A DNA stretch of 36,122 nucleotides, taken from contig NZ_NQMR01000009.1 of the NCBI RefSeq assembly GCF_002276045.1, positions 1-36,122 on the forward strand, read 5' to 3'. Shown here piece after piece: positions 7,954 to 16,415 of this stretch (position 1 is its first letter; each line of letters starts with the position of its first letter). The notes under the pieces were generated by a model. The model saw nothing but the letters and a program-made list of their open reading frames with translations, did no database searches and was not told where the DNA came from. The position numbers were made by a program, and so were the translations under genes. Source of the stretch: Pseudoalteromonas sp. NBT06-2. GTDB lineage: Bacteria > Pseudomonadota > Gammaproteobacteria > Enterobacterales > Alteromonadaceae.

Positions 7954-8327
7954 GGACTTAAAACTCAAACCAAAAAATAACAAACCAACCCATCAAGCCC
8001 AATTGACAAAAAATTACTTTCAGTTATACAGATAAAAACCACTTGCACCACCATATAATAAAGTGGAAAATATATGCAAGAGATAACCAATGTTTTATTA
8101 TTAGTGCGGTAAAACTCAAAACATCTACATTTCTATTTTTTTTGGGTAAGTATTAAGCCAGCAATGTTTTAACTCACTAATAACAGGCTCACTACGTAAC
8201 CTCTCATTAGTTCATACAACGCTTTGGTACTCATGTCGGAGGCATTGCGTTAGTAAGACAGAGTATTAGTTCCGAATCAACACACATAATAAAGACAAAA
8301 ATAATAACAACAAAAAAGGAGTTTGTC

Positions 8328-8744
8328 ATGACTACATTCAACAAGGGCGGAGCACCAAAAAAAGAAGTAACAAAAGACAAGGAGATTAAGTTTAGCTGTA
8401 CTGAAGAAGTTTATGATTTCTTTGTTGAGCAATCTAAAGCAGCCGGTTATGCAACAGAAAAACGAACCAACGTTTCCAAGTTCTTGCATGACTTCATTTT
8501 GACGATGATTCATGAAGGCCATTATCAATCAGTGCAAGCACCAGCTGTATCACGCGACCTTCTCATTGAACTTGTACCTGTGGCCAATAATCTGAACCAA
8601 GCAATGCATTTATGTCATACCGCTGTAACTGACTTAAATTTAGTTGACCTGGGTAAAAAGATTGAGTCAATCAGAAAGGTAATGATGGCATTAACAACAA
8701 CGATTTCCGCCCCGAAAGTAAGCATAGTTAAACAAGGAGAGTAA
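8328..8744 (+). CDS. MobC/NikA-like ribbon-helix-helix mobilization accessory protein
   Basis: Small basic DNA-binding protein of 138 residues directly upstream of the relaxase (2-bp gap). The N-terminus has GGAPKKEVTKDKEIKFSCTEEVYDFFVEQ, a beta-strand and helix arrangement like relaxosome ribbon-helix-helix proteins. The motif NNLNQAMH (about 88-95) matches the NLNQ signature common in MobC-type proteins. It is expected to bind oriT and help load the relaxase. A strong ribosome-binding site (AAAGGAG) precedes the ATG. The functional name is by family resemblance and gene order. Confidence 0.72.
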   Translation: MTTFNKGGAPKKEVTKDKEIKFSCTEEVYDFFVEQSKAAGYATEKRTNVSKFLHDFILTMIHEGHYQSVQAPAVSRDLLIELVPVANNLNQAMHLCHTAVTDLNLVDLGKKIESIRKVMMALTTTISAPKVSIVKQGE

Positions 8745-8746
8745 CA

Positions 8747-10084
8747 ATGGCTACAGCAAATCCAAAAGCATCACGACCTGACGCTGGTCCAACGGTAATA
8801 TATGTATATCGCGGTGATGGTCACGAACACCCTGTAGACGCTGATAATGTTATTCACCTGGGTGGAAATATCTTAAGCAATCCTCTGAAGATAAACGAAG
8901 ATGGTTCTAAGCACTTTGAGTTGGATGAGGTGATTAATGAGATGGAAATGTGGGGCAGATTGAATAAAACCGCAGAGAAAAAATTCAAGCATTACGTCTT
9001 GTCAATCGCTCCAGAAGATACAGGTAAGGTCAATGTGAGTGATTGGATGACGTTAATCAATGAATATATGACTGCTGTCGGGTATGGCCCTGATACGAAG
9101 TGGACCTCAGCTCTACACAATGACACTACACTTGGCCATGCCAGTAACGAAACCAATAAAGACGGTGGCCAGCATGCTCACATCATATCCTGCTTAGTAC
9201 AACCCTCTAAAGGCAATCAGCTAGTTAAAACGTCATTGGATTATGAAAAAGGATGGCCTGTCATGCGGGCTTTTGAGCTGCGGCATAACCTACGCATTGT
9301 CGCAACGCCGGGCTCCGAAAATGACTTTGGCTACAATTTTACAAAAGCACAGATGAAAGGCCACGGCTCCCGCCAGGCATGCTTAGATAACGACTGGGGA
9401 GCCATTATACGCGCTCGCATTAAAAATCTATATGAGAGTGATGGCAAACCAAAAACAATCAAGGATTTTGCTCTAGGGCTCGCTAAGCGCAATGTTTCAC
9501 TGCAAGCAGTTAAAAATAAAGATGGAAGCATCAGGGGAGTTAACTACCAAGTGCTTGGCTTCAAAAAAGGCGGCAAAAAAATGGACTCTCCAATGATCAG
9601 TGGGTCAAAAATCAAGGGTACTCGTTTCAGCTGGCCCAAGCTGATTCATAAGGAAAAAATGAACTACAACCCTAGTCGCGATGACAAATATATCGGACTT
9701 GCACCGGTGCCGCAAAGAATGACTGCATCGTTCAAAGTTAACAAAAGTCAATTGCGCTCAATAAAAATGTTGGGATCAAGAGCTAGAACCAAGCCAATCG
9801 CAAAAGGTTTCGTTAATCTGTCATTTTGTCGCACTAAAGAACAAAAAACAATTGCTCTTATGATGATGGCTGTCATGGATCTTTTGGAAGTATTATTTGC
9901 GCGTAGAGAGATTGAATTTTTTGAATACACACTGCATGAATACAAAGAGCAAACTACAGAGTATGACTTGTTTAGCGAGCCACTAGATATCGTTAATCAA
10001 ATAGAGTCTGATACTCAATGCAATGTGTGGAAACACTTAACAGATGATGGCGGTTCTGGAGGCACTGATATAGATTTGTCATAA
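8747..10084 (+). CDS. Relaxase / mobilization nuclease (MOBP-like)
   Basis: Probable DNA-nicking relaxase of 445 residues. The central part has KHYVLSIAPED (about residues 83-93), a WMTLINEYMTAVGYGPDTKW helix region and the metal-binding motif III GQHAHIISCLV (about 141-151), here His-x-His within Q-H-A-H. Another His upstream, at about residue 124 in ALHNDTTLGHAS, may be a further ligand. The catalytic Tyr is not certain; candidates are in the N-terminal 25 residues (VIYVYRGDG). A basic region (about 255-300, FKKGGKKMD and following) fits DNA binding. The strong site GGAGAG precedes the ATG. Together with the accessory protein it makes the element mobilizable; no coupling protein or type IV secretion genes are present, so a helper plasmid would be needed. 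Confidence 0.75.
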   Translation: MATANPKASRPDAGPTVIYVYRGDGHEHPVDADNVIHLGGNILSNPLKINEDGSKHFELDEVINEMEMWGRLNKTAEKKFKHYVLSIAPEDTGKVNVSDWMTLINEYMTAVGYGPDTKWTSALHNDTTLGHASNETNKDGGQHAHIISCLVQPSKGNQLVKTSLDYEKGWPVMRAFELRHNLRIVATPGSENDFGYNFTKAQMKGHGSRQACLDNDWGAIIRARIKNLYESDGKPKTIKDFALGLAKRNVSLQAVKNKDGSIRGVNYQVLGFKKGGKKMDSPMISGSKIKGTRFSWPKLIHKEKMNYNPSRDDKYIGLAPVPQRMTASFKVNKSQLRSIKMLGSRARTKPIAKGFVNLSFCRTKEQKTIALMMMAVMDLLEVLFARREIEFFEYTLHEYKEQTTEYDLFSEPLDIVNQIESDTQCNVWKHLTDDGGSGGTDIDLS

Positions 10085-10089
10085 CAAAA

Positions 10090-10112
10090 AAGCCAGCTCA
10101 CTGAGCTGGCTT
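10090..10112. terminator. Bidirectional intrinsic terminator between relaxase and small convergent gene
   Basis: A perfect 11-bp stem, AAGCCAGCTCA / TGAGCTGGCTT, with a 1-base centre (tight loop in practice) has an A-tract on one side. It lies between the relaxase stop and the convergent small gene. Confidence 0.8.
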
Positions 10113-10114
10113 GA

Positions 10115-10357
10115 TTATACATAGCTAACCATGTTTATAGCCACCCAGGCTTGAATGTCGCCTTCAGCTTCTGCCAAGGTTCCACTAGTAATCGCTTTAC
10201 CTATAATCTCTTTAGGAATCGGTATGTCAGCTCCTGATATACGCATAAAGATCTCTGCATTTTCAGACCATTGCTCTTTTATAAAACAAGATAAAGCTTC
10301 TCTTACCGTCTTAAATTCACTACTTTCTATAGAACCGTTTTTAATCAGAAATACCAT
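10115..10357 (-). CDS. Small hypothetical protein of the mobile element
   Basis: An 80-residue acidic protein of no recognised family. It has no signal peptide or membrane segment. It is preceded by AAGAGG 7-8 nt before the ATG, is bounded downstream by a terminator, and sits behind a strong minus-strand promoter with a terminator-like hairpin in the leader. It is convergent to the relaxase and divergent from the replication gene, a position often held by copy-control or accessory genes, but nothing in the protein itself shows a function. Confidence 0.55.
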   Translation of the reverse strand: MVFLIKNGSIESSEFKTVREALSCFIKEQWSENAEIFMRISGADIPIPKEIIGKAITSGTLAEAEGDIQAWVAINMVSYV

Positions 10358-10377
10358 AATAGCCTCTTAAAAGAAAA

Positions 10378-10398
10378 CCCCGACCTAGGAGGCCGGGG
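10378..10398 (-). terminator. Attenuator-like hairpin in the leader of the small gene
   Basis: On the minus strand, the GC-rich stem CCCCGGCCTCCTAGGTCGGGG is followed by TTTTC. It lies between the promoter at 10439-10467 and the start codon at 10357. It could end a roughly 60-nt leader RNA or attenuate the gene. Confidence 0.6.
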
Positions 10399-10438
10399 AA
10401 AAACTGGAGTATCAAGCTCATCACTTCTTGATAATTTA

Positions 10439-10467
10439 ATTATAGTGTCCGCTCATCATATACGCAA
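10439..10467 (-). promoter_or_regulatory. Strong sigma-70 type promoter, minus strand
   Basis: On the minus strand, TTGCGT (10462-10467) is separated by exactly 17 bp from TATAAT (10439-10444), a consensus -10. Transcription would start near 10432 and run through ATCAAG/CTTGAT and the terminator-like hairpin into the 80-residue gene. Confidence 0.65.
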
Positions 10468-10679
10468 GCATTAATTACAATTTAATTATCTTTTATTTTA
10501 TGGTAAAATTACACTTTACATCGAAAAACCCCACCAAAACAGTATTAACAATTGCTAACACCTCTTTCAATTTCATTATTAGCCGCAACTAATACTTAAT
10601 AAGATCATAATTAATGGTTGACGTAAAAATGAAAATAATGCAAAATACAATAAAGCATCAAAAAAGACTCGGAGAAGTC

Positions 10680-13025
10680 ATGAATATCATCACACCATTG
10701 TACGAGGACGTATTGCCTCACAGCCTAATTGGCAACAAACAAGACATCAGCACAGCCCGTATCGTAAGCACTATTGAGCAAGCTCAAACCATAGATGGCA
10801 CTGTATTAATTGCAGATAATCTTCAAGAAGTAATCTCTTTTTACCGCGAAAGCTTTGGCTACAAATCATTGACGTTGGCCGCTGCAAACGATGCAGAGGC
10901 TATGATTGGCGTTAACAATAAAATGAAGATTGAGCACAACAATCAACTGATTGACTGCACTAAAATGAGCTTTGAAGAGCTTTCAGTAGCTCGTGTATCT
11001 GTATGTCCAGAAGATGAATTGTATAAGTGTGCTACAGCAGCCCTACATCAACTTCTTAAAAGCTTCCCTTTCATAACGCCTGATTCTGCAATTGCTGAGC
11101 TTTACAAGGCGAATGAGTGTCTAAATTTACAATGGTTGTTTAAAAAGGCTACTGAGATTATTGAACGCAAAAAATCTCGTATATTAAAAGCTAAAAAGAT
11201 AACCAAGCAAAAAGACCAGGAATCACTTTGGGCTCCACTTGTAAAAGTTAAGAGCTTTATTGAAGATAACTGGTTAAATCGTGCTGGCACTGGCTTTGGT
11301 AAAACAGAGTTAAACGAGAAAATTATCAAGCACTGCATGGATAATGGACTGAAAGTTCTTTACGTTGTTCACCGTATCACCATTGCTGATAACAACATTG
11401 ATATTCCTGGTGTTACTCATTACAACGAAATAATGCCTGGAACTGAAGATGAGATTAAGTGCCTGAAGATTGTTGTTAACAGTATCATCAAAAAAAACCT
11501 ACAGGGCTTCATGAATAGCGTTGATGTAGTGATTCTAGAGGAAGGTAAGCAAGGACTGGACTTCTTGGCATGCGGCACTGTGCATCAACGTGAAAATGTA
11601 TATGAGACACTTAAAAAGGTGTGTAAAAATGCCAAGTCAATTATCGTTTCGGACGCTGATGCAAATGACCGTACCCTTCAGTTTGTTAAGGACTCAACAG
11701 GTCAAGATGTTCAGTTGATGCATGGTCGCTTGGACTTCTCAGATAAAACTATTAACATGATTGACTACAATCAAGCGCTAGGCGAGATTGACCAGTTGGT
11801 TGGTTCTGAGCCCATTATGGTTGCTACTGATTCAAAAGCTCAAGCAGATAGGTTATATGACAAGTACAGGAATAATGACGAGGTAAGTGCCATCGTGATA
11901 ACTTCTGATAATATTCGCAATACTGACATTCAAAATTTCTTAAAGAATATTAACACTGATGAGCAGTACAACTTCGTAATTTACTCTCCTTGTATCACCA
12001 GCTCAGTAAGCATTACATCTGACCGTTACAAGCTCCACTATGGCCTTTTTCAAGGTGTTATTACATCAACTGATGCAATCCAAATGCTTCGCCGTAATCG
12101 TCCTTGTGCAAACTTCAGGGTGGGCATTAGAAGTCGCAAAGAATACTTAATTGATAATTTTGGTGAACTTACGCAGGAAGATGCTACTGATCTTGATTTA
12201 TTTATTGCTGAAGTTGAAGCAGAATCAAACTACAACAGAAATAATATCCAAGCTGCATTTTATTTTTGTGCTCAATACGAAGGCTTTAATGTTGTTGCTA
12301 GCAATGATACAACCAGTGTTGAAATTGGTGAAACAGCTGACCGTTCAGCAATCACCATCGAGTCAAATAACTTTAAAAACCGCATGCTAAGCACTGAAGC
12401 AGCTGATAGCACATATAATGCTGAAGCTATGGCAAATGGTGGTGAGAGTAGTAGTGCTGATGCAGATGCTATTGAAAGAAAGAAGATTGAAAGAACCTTA
12501 GGTAAAACCGAATTAACAAGAAAAGATATCTCTAATTATGGTCGCGGTACAATGACTTCATTAGTTAAGAGTCTTGAGCTACTAAGAGCTAATCGCGAAA
12601 GCTGCGTACTAATTGATAATGGTGATTCAGGCCCTGACCGTGACCGCAAAAAATTCGCTATTCACCATGACTTCTTCAATAAGATTTTTGATAAGTTAGG
12701 GTTATGCCCATTTACTGGAGAAGGTTCTTTTACTGTTGAAGATGCCAATGCTTTGCTTGCAGAATTAATGATTGACCGCAAAAAATTCAACAAAATGAGG
12801 TTTGATAAGAAGTTGCCAACTAAACTGCCCACCAATGGTACTCGTACAGTAAATCAAATGCTTGAGCAGTTTGGGTTGGAGACTGATTCTAGTGAAGGCT
12901 CTGGTCGCGTTAGAGACTACAGTATCACTCAACCTAGTATTGATATGATTAATGAGTATCTTACTAACAGACAATGGTCAGAGCTTGAGGTAGTAAAATC
13001 TAGAGTGTCGTATATCGCCAGATAA
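10680..13025 (+). CDS. Plasmid-type replication protein, superfamily 2 helicase (CyRepA1/herpes ori-binding-like)
   Basis: Large protein with helicase motifs in order: Walker A GTGFGKTEL (about residues 202-210 from this start), motif Ia VLYVVHR, motif II VVILEEG, motif III IIVSDADAN, motif IV-V VIYSPCITSSVSIT and motif VI QMLRRNRP with the arginine finger. This order and the SDAD box resemble the origin-binding helicase group used by some plasmids. The C-terminal 250 residues are unassigned and may carry DNA-binding or primase-associated functions. The frame is open from an ATG at 10614, but GGAG 5 nt before the ATG at 10680 favours that start (781 residues; 803 from 10614). It suggests the element can replicate as a plasmid after excision; this role is inferred. 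Confidence 0.68.
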   Translation: MNIITPLYEDVLPHSLIGNKQDISTARIVSTIEQAQTIDGTVLIADNLQEVISFYRESFGYKSLTLAAANDAEAMIGVNNKMKIEHNNQLIDCTKMSFEELSVARVSVCPEDELYKCATAALHQLLKSFPFITPDSAIAELYKANECLNLQWLFKKATEIIERKKSRILKAKKITKQKDQESLWAPLVKVKSFIEDNWLNRAGTGFGKTELNEKIIKHCMDNGLKVLYVVHRITIADNNIDIPGVTHYNEIMPGTEDEIKCLKIVVNSIIKKNLQGFMNSVDVVILEEGKQGLDFLACGTVHQRENVYETLKKVCKNAKSIIVSDADANDRTLQFVKDSTGQDVQLMHGRLDFSDKTINMIDYNQALGEIDQLVGSEPIMVATDSKAQADRLYDKYRNNDEVSAIVITSDNIRNTDIQNFLKNINTDEQYNFVIYSPCITSSVSITSDRYKLHYGLFQGVITSTDAIQMLRRNRPCANFRVGIRSRKEYLIDNFGELTQEDATDLDLFIAEVEAESNYNRNNIQAAFYFCAQYEGFNVVASNDTTSVEIGETADRSAITIESNNFKNRMLSTEAADSTYNAEAMANGGESSSADADAIERKKIERTLGKTELTRKDISNYGRGTMTSLVKSLELLRANRESCVLIDNGDSGPDRDRKKFAIHHDFFNKIFDKLGLCPFTGEGSFTVEDANALLAELMIDRKKFNKMRFDKKLPTKLPTNGTRTVNQMLEQFGLETDSSEGSGRVRDYSITQPSIDMINEYLTNRQWSELEVVKSRVSYIAR

Positions 13026-13083
13026 CTGGCTACCATTCGCTCCGCGAAGTGGAGCGGCCACCTTCGGTGAAAACAAACCAGTT
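13023..13083 (+). other. Structured 3' region after the replication gene
   Basis: A long-range pair, AACTGG...CCAGTT, encloses two local hairpins: CGCTCC-gcgaagt-GGAGCG and CACC-ttc-GGTG. As RNA this folds as a multi-branched structure just before the terminator. It may be a 3' UTR stability element or a DNA recombination site; no known family is recognised. Confidence 0.35.
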
Positions 13084-13089
13084 AATAAT

Positions 13090-13110
13090 AAAGCCCCAGG
13101 TTGGGGCTTT
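13090..13110 (+). terminator. Intrinsic terminator of the replication gene
   Basis: The stem AAAGCCCC / GGGGCTTT with loop AGGTT is followed by a T-rich stretch (TTTTATTTAT). Confidence 0.85.
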
Positions 13111-13155
13111 TATTTATGCTGGAGGGTTATCACGAGTTATGTTGAAGATTGCCTT

Positions 13156-13884
13156 TTACCGTGATTTCAAGCCACCAATCTTACCCTGCACTTCAATATC
13201 CAAGTTCTTGTAATGCACTCCGTCTGGATTAATAGTGGTTTCGTTATCAAAGTCAAGTGAGTCCTCAAGAACCGACTCAGAACGGAGTACAGCGCCTGTA
13301 CCCCTATCTCTAATGGTCACCAACCATGATATATCTTCATTCACATAATCAGTCGTGGAACTATATTTTTCAACTACAAGTGAAGTGTGATCACGCCTTG
13401 TCCATCTAATAGTTAATTGCTCATCATGCGCAAAAGAAGAACCACTGCTTTTATAATTTACTTTCAATCGCCCTGGGACCCAAGGACGCTTATACTCTTC
13501 TCCCATGTAATATGCATGAGATGTGGCACTATCCACTGAAAAAGCACCGTTGGCTGTAATTGTCGATAATTTAACTCTCATCTCTGTATTAACTGCAACG
13601 TCAGCTGTCTCCGAAAAACCATAGTTAACAAACCATACTCTAGCACCTGTTAGGTGGCCTCTGGGTACTGTTCCCAGAGTTCCACGCCAAAGATTGTTCA
13701 GTGTTTATGTATCAGCTCCGCTATCATAACTCACACTTTCAAAGGCAATCCATTCCAGTTTACTCTTATCAGTGTTTTCAATAAGAGCTATATTTTCACC
13801 AGATTTTATTTCAGCAAGCGTAGCCACTTCAAGCTCACTAAGATTACTACCGCTAATTGTTAACCTTGTACTGCTATCACTTAT
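13156..13884 (-). pseudogene. Remnant of a phage/GTA-type tail-tip (stalk) protein
   Basis: An intact frame of 141 residues (13156-13581) is only the end of a longer reading frame. The same frame continues upstream to 13884, broken by TAA at 13705-13707 and closed by TGA at 13885-13887. The combined translation contains LNNLWRGTLGT, HLTGARVWFVNYG, LTIRWTRRDHTS and WLVTIRDRGTGAVLRSE. This matches the C-terminal fibronectin-like part of gene-transfer-agent/phage tail tip proteins, where an LLRGQ-GTE box and an I-x-W-x-R-R box are typical. No other tail genes are nearby, so this is a fossil of an older prophage or a captured fragment. It lies antisense to the element's other genes. Confidence 0.6.
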
Positions 13885-14142
13885 TCAAAGTGCTCTTCTG
13901 TCTGTTTCGCCCAATTATGCTGATGGATGAATATAACTCCAGTCATTTTATTTCTTTTCTTGCTGTATATTTATAGCTTTATTATATCAAGAGAAAGCGC
14001 CCCAACCACATCATTACCACTGTTTTTCATATCTTTTTTATACAAGTCAAGTCTTTTTTGCATTTATTTCAATTTGTTTATTGTGTTATTTTAAATTTTA
14101 TTATATTATTTAATTAGAAATTAAGAAAGGAAGGGTAGAAAA

Positions 14143-14445
14143 ATGAAACTAAGAATCGATTACAAATACGCTCGCGAAACAGACAAAGGCTTGCAGTTCA
14201 ATTATCAATTGTGTTCTAACGCACCAACAATCACCAAGATCAGTGAACTAAAAAGCTACTTGAGAGAATTTGCATTAGGTTGGGTAGGAACAGGAAAATT
14301 AGTAATTTTATCAGTTTCAAGAGCTGGCATTTCATCAGTTGAAGAAGACGAGTTAATGGAGTCTTTATCAGATAGAGTTTCAGGACAGGTAATTGAGTTT
14401 GACTGCGGAAAAGTTAAGTTCTTACGAGAAAAAATCGAAGCTTAA
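14143..14445 (+). CDS. Hypothetical protein, 100 residues
   Basis: I do not recognise this family. It is a soluble alpha/beta protein with no signal peptide or transmembrane segment and contains an acidic stretch SSVEEDELMESLSDR. A good ribosome-binding site (AAAGGAAGGG) lies upstream, after a 260-bp AT-rich gap with no gene. It is followed 55 bp later by another unknown gene in the same direction, suggesting a two-gene cargo operon of the mobile element. Confidence 0.6.
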   Translation: MKLRIDYKYARETDKGLQFNYQLCSNAPTITKISELKSYLREFALGWVGTGKLVILSVSRAGISSVEEDELMESLSDRVSGQVIEFDCGKVKFLREKIEA

Positions 14446-14500
14446 TCAAAACACCTGGTCATTGTTGGGTAAGTACAATAATAAAAACAAGGAGTGCACC

Positions 14501-15154
14501 ATGAAGTTTAACACTACGAGAGCCGCCGACATTCGCAGGTTCATTGACTTCAACCGCTTATCAAACTTTGCATATAACTACAGCATTGATAGTGAGCATA
14601 ATCTTGACGTTGACTACGTATCAACTATTACCTCGGTCTGGATCAAAAATAACAAGCGCAAGATTCGTGGCCTTCTTAATGCTTACAAAAACAAGCCAGC
14701 GCGATTCTTTCATGTAATGAAAACTTATGACTTAGCTGAACTTAATTGCAGTTACAGAATAATGATTTTTACTAATATTCTATGCGATGCGTTTGATAAG
14801 TTTTTAATGCCCGTTAGAAAAGCTTCAATGCCAAAGCTTTACCAAATAACTTCTTATCATTATCCTGAAAATTTAAGCCCAATCAGTGAGCCTGGACCAA
14901 TGTTTGTTGACCAAATAATTCTTGGTGAGAAAGATGGTGAAGTACTTGTGGGCTGTAGCTTGGCAGCTGGAAGTGAAGATGATGCTAAGCATTACTTACT
15001 TAAGATGTGGCCGCTTACGACAAAAATAATGGCTATTGAAACAGTTAATGAAAAGTTCACACCTAAACCCACTGAAAATGCCACCACTGGATCACTTGCA
15101 GGCTTCACTCTTGATGACTTGATTGACGAGTTTGTTCAGCTCCATTGTCGTTAG
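14501..15154 (+). CDS. Hypothetical protein, 217 residues
   Basis: An unrecognised protein. The reading frame is open from a TTG at 14393, but that overlaps the preceding gene. The ATG at 14501 has a strong AAGGAG site 6-7 nt upstream, so I use it. The sequence is hydrophilic, basic in the first 70 residues (RAADIRRF, NNKRKIRG) and acidic at the end (TLDDLIDEFVQLH). No membrane segment or known motif is visible. It is followed by a CCGTC/GACGG hairpin near 15180. Confidence 0.6.
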   Translation: MKFNTTRAADIRRFIDFNRLSNFAYNYSIDSEHNLDVDYVSTITSVWIKNNKRKIRGLLNAYKNKPARFFHVMKTYDLAELNCSYRIMIFTNILCDAFDKFLMPVRKASMPKLYQITSYHYPENLSPISEPGPMFVDQIILGEKDGEVLVGCSLAAGSEDDAKHYLLKMWPLTTKIMAIETVNEKFTPKPTENATTGSLAGFTLDDLIDEFVQLHCR

Positions 15155-15251
15155 ATTTAAATCAAAAACTTAAAAAGCTCCGTCACTGACGGCTTACCGA
15201 TAATTATAAAGATAAAGGTGAAACATGATTACAGCTAAGAAAATTAAAATT

Positions 15252-15833
15252 CCCCGCAGCAAACTGTCTCGCTTAGGCTCGCCTTTCACTTCGTGAAAGC
15301 GGGGTATTAATCCTTCCATCTACCATAGGGTTAATTGAACTTTCTTAAATTGCTCTTTATGCAATTCTTTGTACGAATCATCTCCTTGATTCTTCACATA
15401 ATTTTTATTACATCTTCATTTCCATGCATTCCTACTGTTGTAGCAAAGTAACCATCTGTCCACAATTCGCCTCCCCAAAGTTGCTTTTTTACCAATGGGC
15501 ATTTTCTAAATATTTCTCTCGCCGTAATACTGTTTATTATTTGAACTATTTTTTTTCGGACTGTACATCGGTACTGACTGAACTAAAAAATGAACATGAT
15601 CTTTATCTGTCTCTATTTCAAAAAATTCTATTTCGTACCTCTTTGATATTTCGTTACAAACCTCTTTGAGCGCACTATCTACTTCTTCTGTAAATATCGC
15701 CCTGCGATATTTAGCTGGACATACTATATGATACATAAGCACTGATACATTATGACTTTTATGGATGAATTTACTCATTCTTATACTTTACAGCTTCACC
15801 CAAATCGCAGCAAGCTCCGGGGAATTGAACCCC
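15252..15833 (-). mobile_element. IS200/IS605-family (IS200 group) element, inactive
   Basis: A single-transposase element without terminal inverted repeats but with subterminal hairpins. The low-coordinate end starts CCCCGCAGCAAACTG and closes with GAAAGCGGGG; the other end has CTCCGGGGAATTGAACCCC. A length of 582 bp restores the frame of the interrupted host gene. No target duplication is expected for this family. The T-arm-like look of GGGTTCAATTCCCC is the IS end, not a tRNA. Confidence 0.75.
15320..15778 (-). pseudogene. tnpA: IS200-type TnpA (Y1 HUH transposase), double frameshift
   Basis: The N-terminal frame (15506-15778) has the HUH motif in DKDHVHFLVQSVPMYSP. The run of eight A residues just after this puts the frame out by one. 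The next frame continues as KIVQIINSITAREIFRKCP and then KKQLWGGELWTDGYFATTVGMHGNEDVIK, as in IS200 TnpA. A second slip at another A run (one A short) comes just before the catalytic Tyr. The original frame then resumes as VKNQGDDSYKELHKEQ and ends at 15320. The two slips nearly cancel, but the product is broken and the catalytic Tyr is lost from the translated frame, so the element needs outside transposase. Confidence 0.8.
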
Positions 15834-16163
15834 CAGAGATTAAAAGAAATGATTCCTCTAGTGCCAGATGAAGCGCTAATAAACGGCTATGAAGGTTTAC
15901 TTGGTACTCAGAGGGTGTTGGTATTATTAATTGCCTGATGGCGCACAACAACTTATTCATGCCGTTGGATGTGCCTAGCCATTAAAGCAAGAGATTGAAC
16001 AACCCAAGATTAATGAAATTAATCGTTTCACACTTCTTGATACAATGCACAAAATGAAACGCGTTGAAATACCATTTCCGCCATAGACTTAAAGCAGTGC
16101 TTGAGCTGTATTAATTATCTATGTATAATCATGCATGTTACTAGATACGATAATTTATGATTG

Positions 16164-16412
16164 ATGATTGATTTTTCAGGCGTTGAACTCAAAAACCTAA
16201 GAAAAGAAGCTGGTTATACTCAAAAAGAACTAGCAGTAATAATTGGCATAAGCAGAGAAACTGTTGTTGCTATCGAAAATGAGCACCCTAAAACAATTGA
16301 CTCTCTGAGTTTAGAAGTAGTAAATGCATGGTGGGTTACCTGTAGAAAATCTGTATCTGAATCTAGTCAATTGTCCTTCAAAGTTCAAGTAATGAAATTC
16401 TTTGGCATATAA
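16164..16412 (+). CDS. XRE-family helix-turn-helix regulator
   Basis: Small DNA-binding protein of about 82 residues. The HTH lies at residues 6-45: LRKEAGYTQKELAVIIGISR followed by ETVVAIENE, a Cro/C1-type fold. The C-terminal part is short and without a known domain. A TTG at 16161 precedes the ATG used here. It is followed 3 bp later by a membrane-protein gene, a common pairing in which the regulator controls itself and its partner. It probably belongs to the mobile element cargo. Confidence 0.75.
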   Translation: MIDFSGVELKNLRKEAGYTQKELAVIIGISRETVVAIENEHPKTIDSLSLEVVNAWWVTCRKSVSESSQLSFKVQVMKFFGI

Positions 16413-16415
16413 AAG

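Larger units (their letters stand above)
7568..8327. other. Long non-coding control region between integrase and mobilization genes
   Basis: This 760-bp stretch has no convincing gene. An open frame at 7565-7750 overlaps the repeat array and has no recognisable product. It holds the five-unit phased repeat array (7655-7808), the large inverted repeat (7906-7953), and smaller inverted repeats such as GTTTTA/TAAAAC near 8092-8115 and ACGC/GCGT near 8218-8250. It is likely the cis-acting region for transfer and/or replication, by position. Confidence 0.55.
15225..16086 (+). pseudogene. Small gene of unknown function split by IS200 and further decayed
   Basis: An ATG at 15225 with AAGGTG upstream opens MITAKKIKI and then runs into the IS200 end at 15252. 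If 582 bp are removed (15252-15833) the frame rejoins precisely, continuing as QRLKEMIPLVPDEALINGY and so on to about 15930. There a frameshift leads into another frame reading DGAQQLIHAVG, which has a TAG at 15976-15978 and ends at 16086 with KRVEIPFPP. The layout (acidic PDEAL, hydrophobic LVLLI, closing VEIP) faintly recalls Mor-type activators of phages, but I would not assign it. The gene is dead. Confidence 0.45.

Noticed and set aside
13023..13083. Possible integron attC site because of AACTGG...CCAGTT ends
   Set aside because: The 7-bp core sites of attC (RYYYAAC and GTTRRRY) are not present at the right places and there is no integron integrase.
13654..13863. Plus-strand open frame of 69 codons
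   Set aside because: It runs antisense to the decayed tail gene, whose minus-strand translation shows conserved boxes.
15818..15834. T-arm-like GGGTTCAATTCCCC suggesting a tRNA fragment
   Set aside because: It is the subterminal hairpin of the IS200 element; no anticodon or acceptor stem fits.
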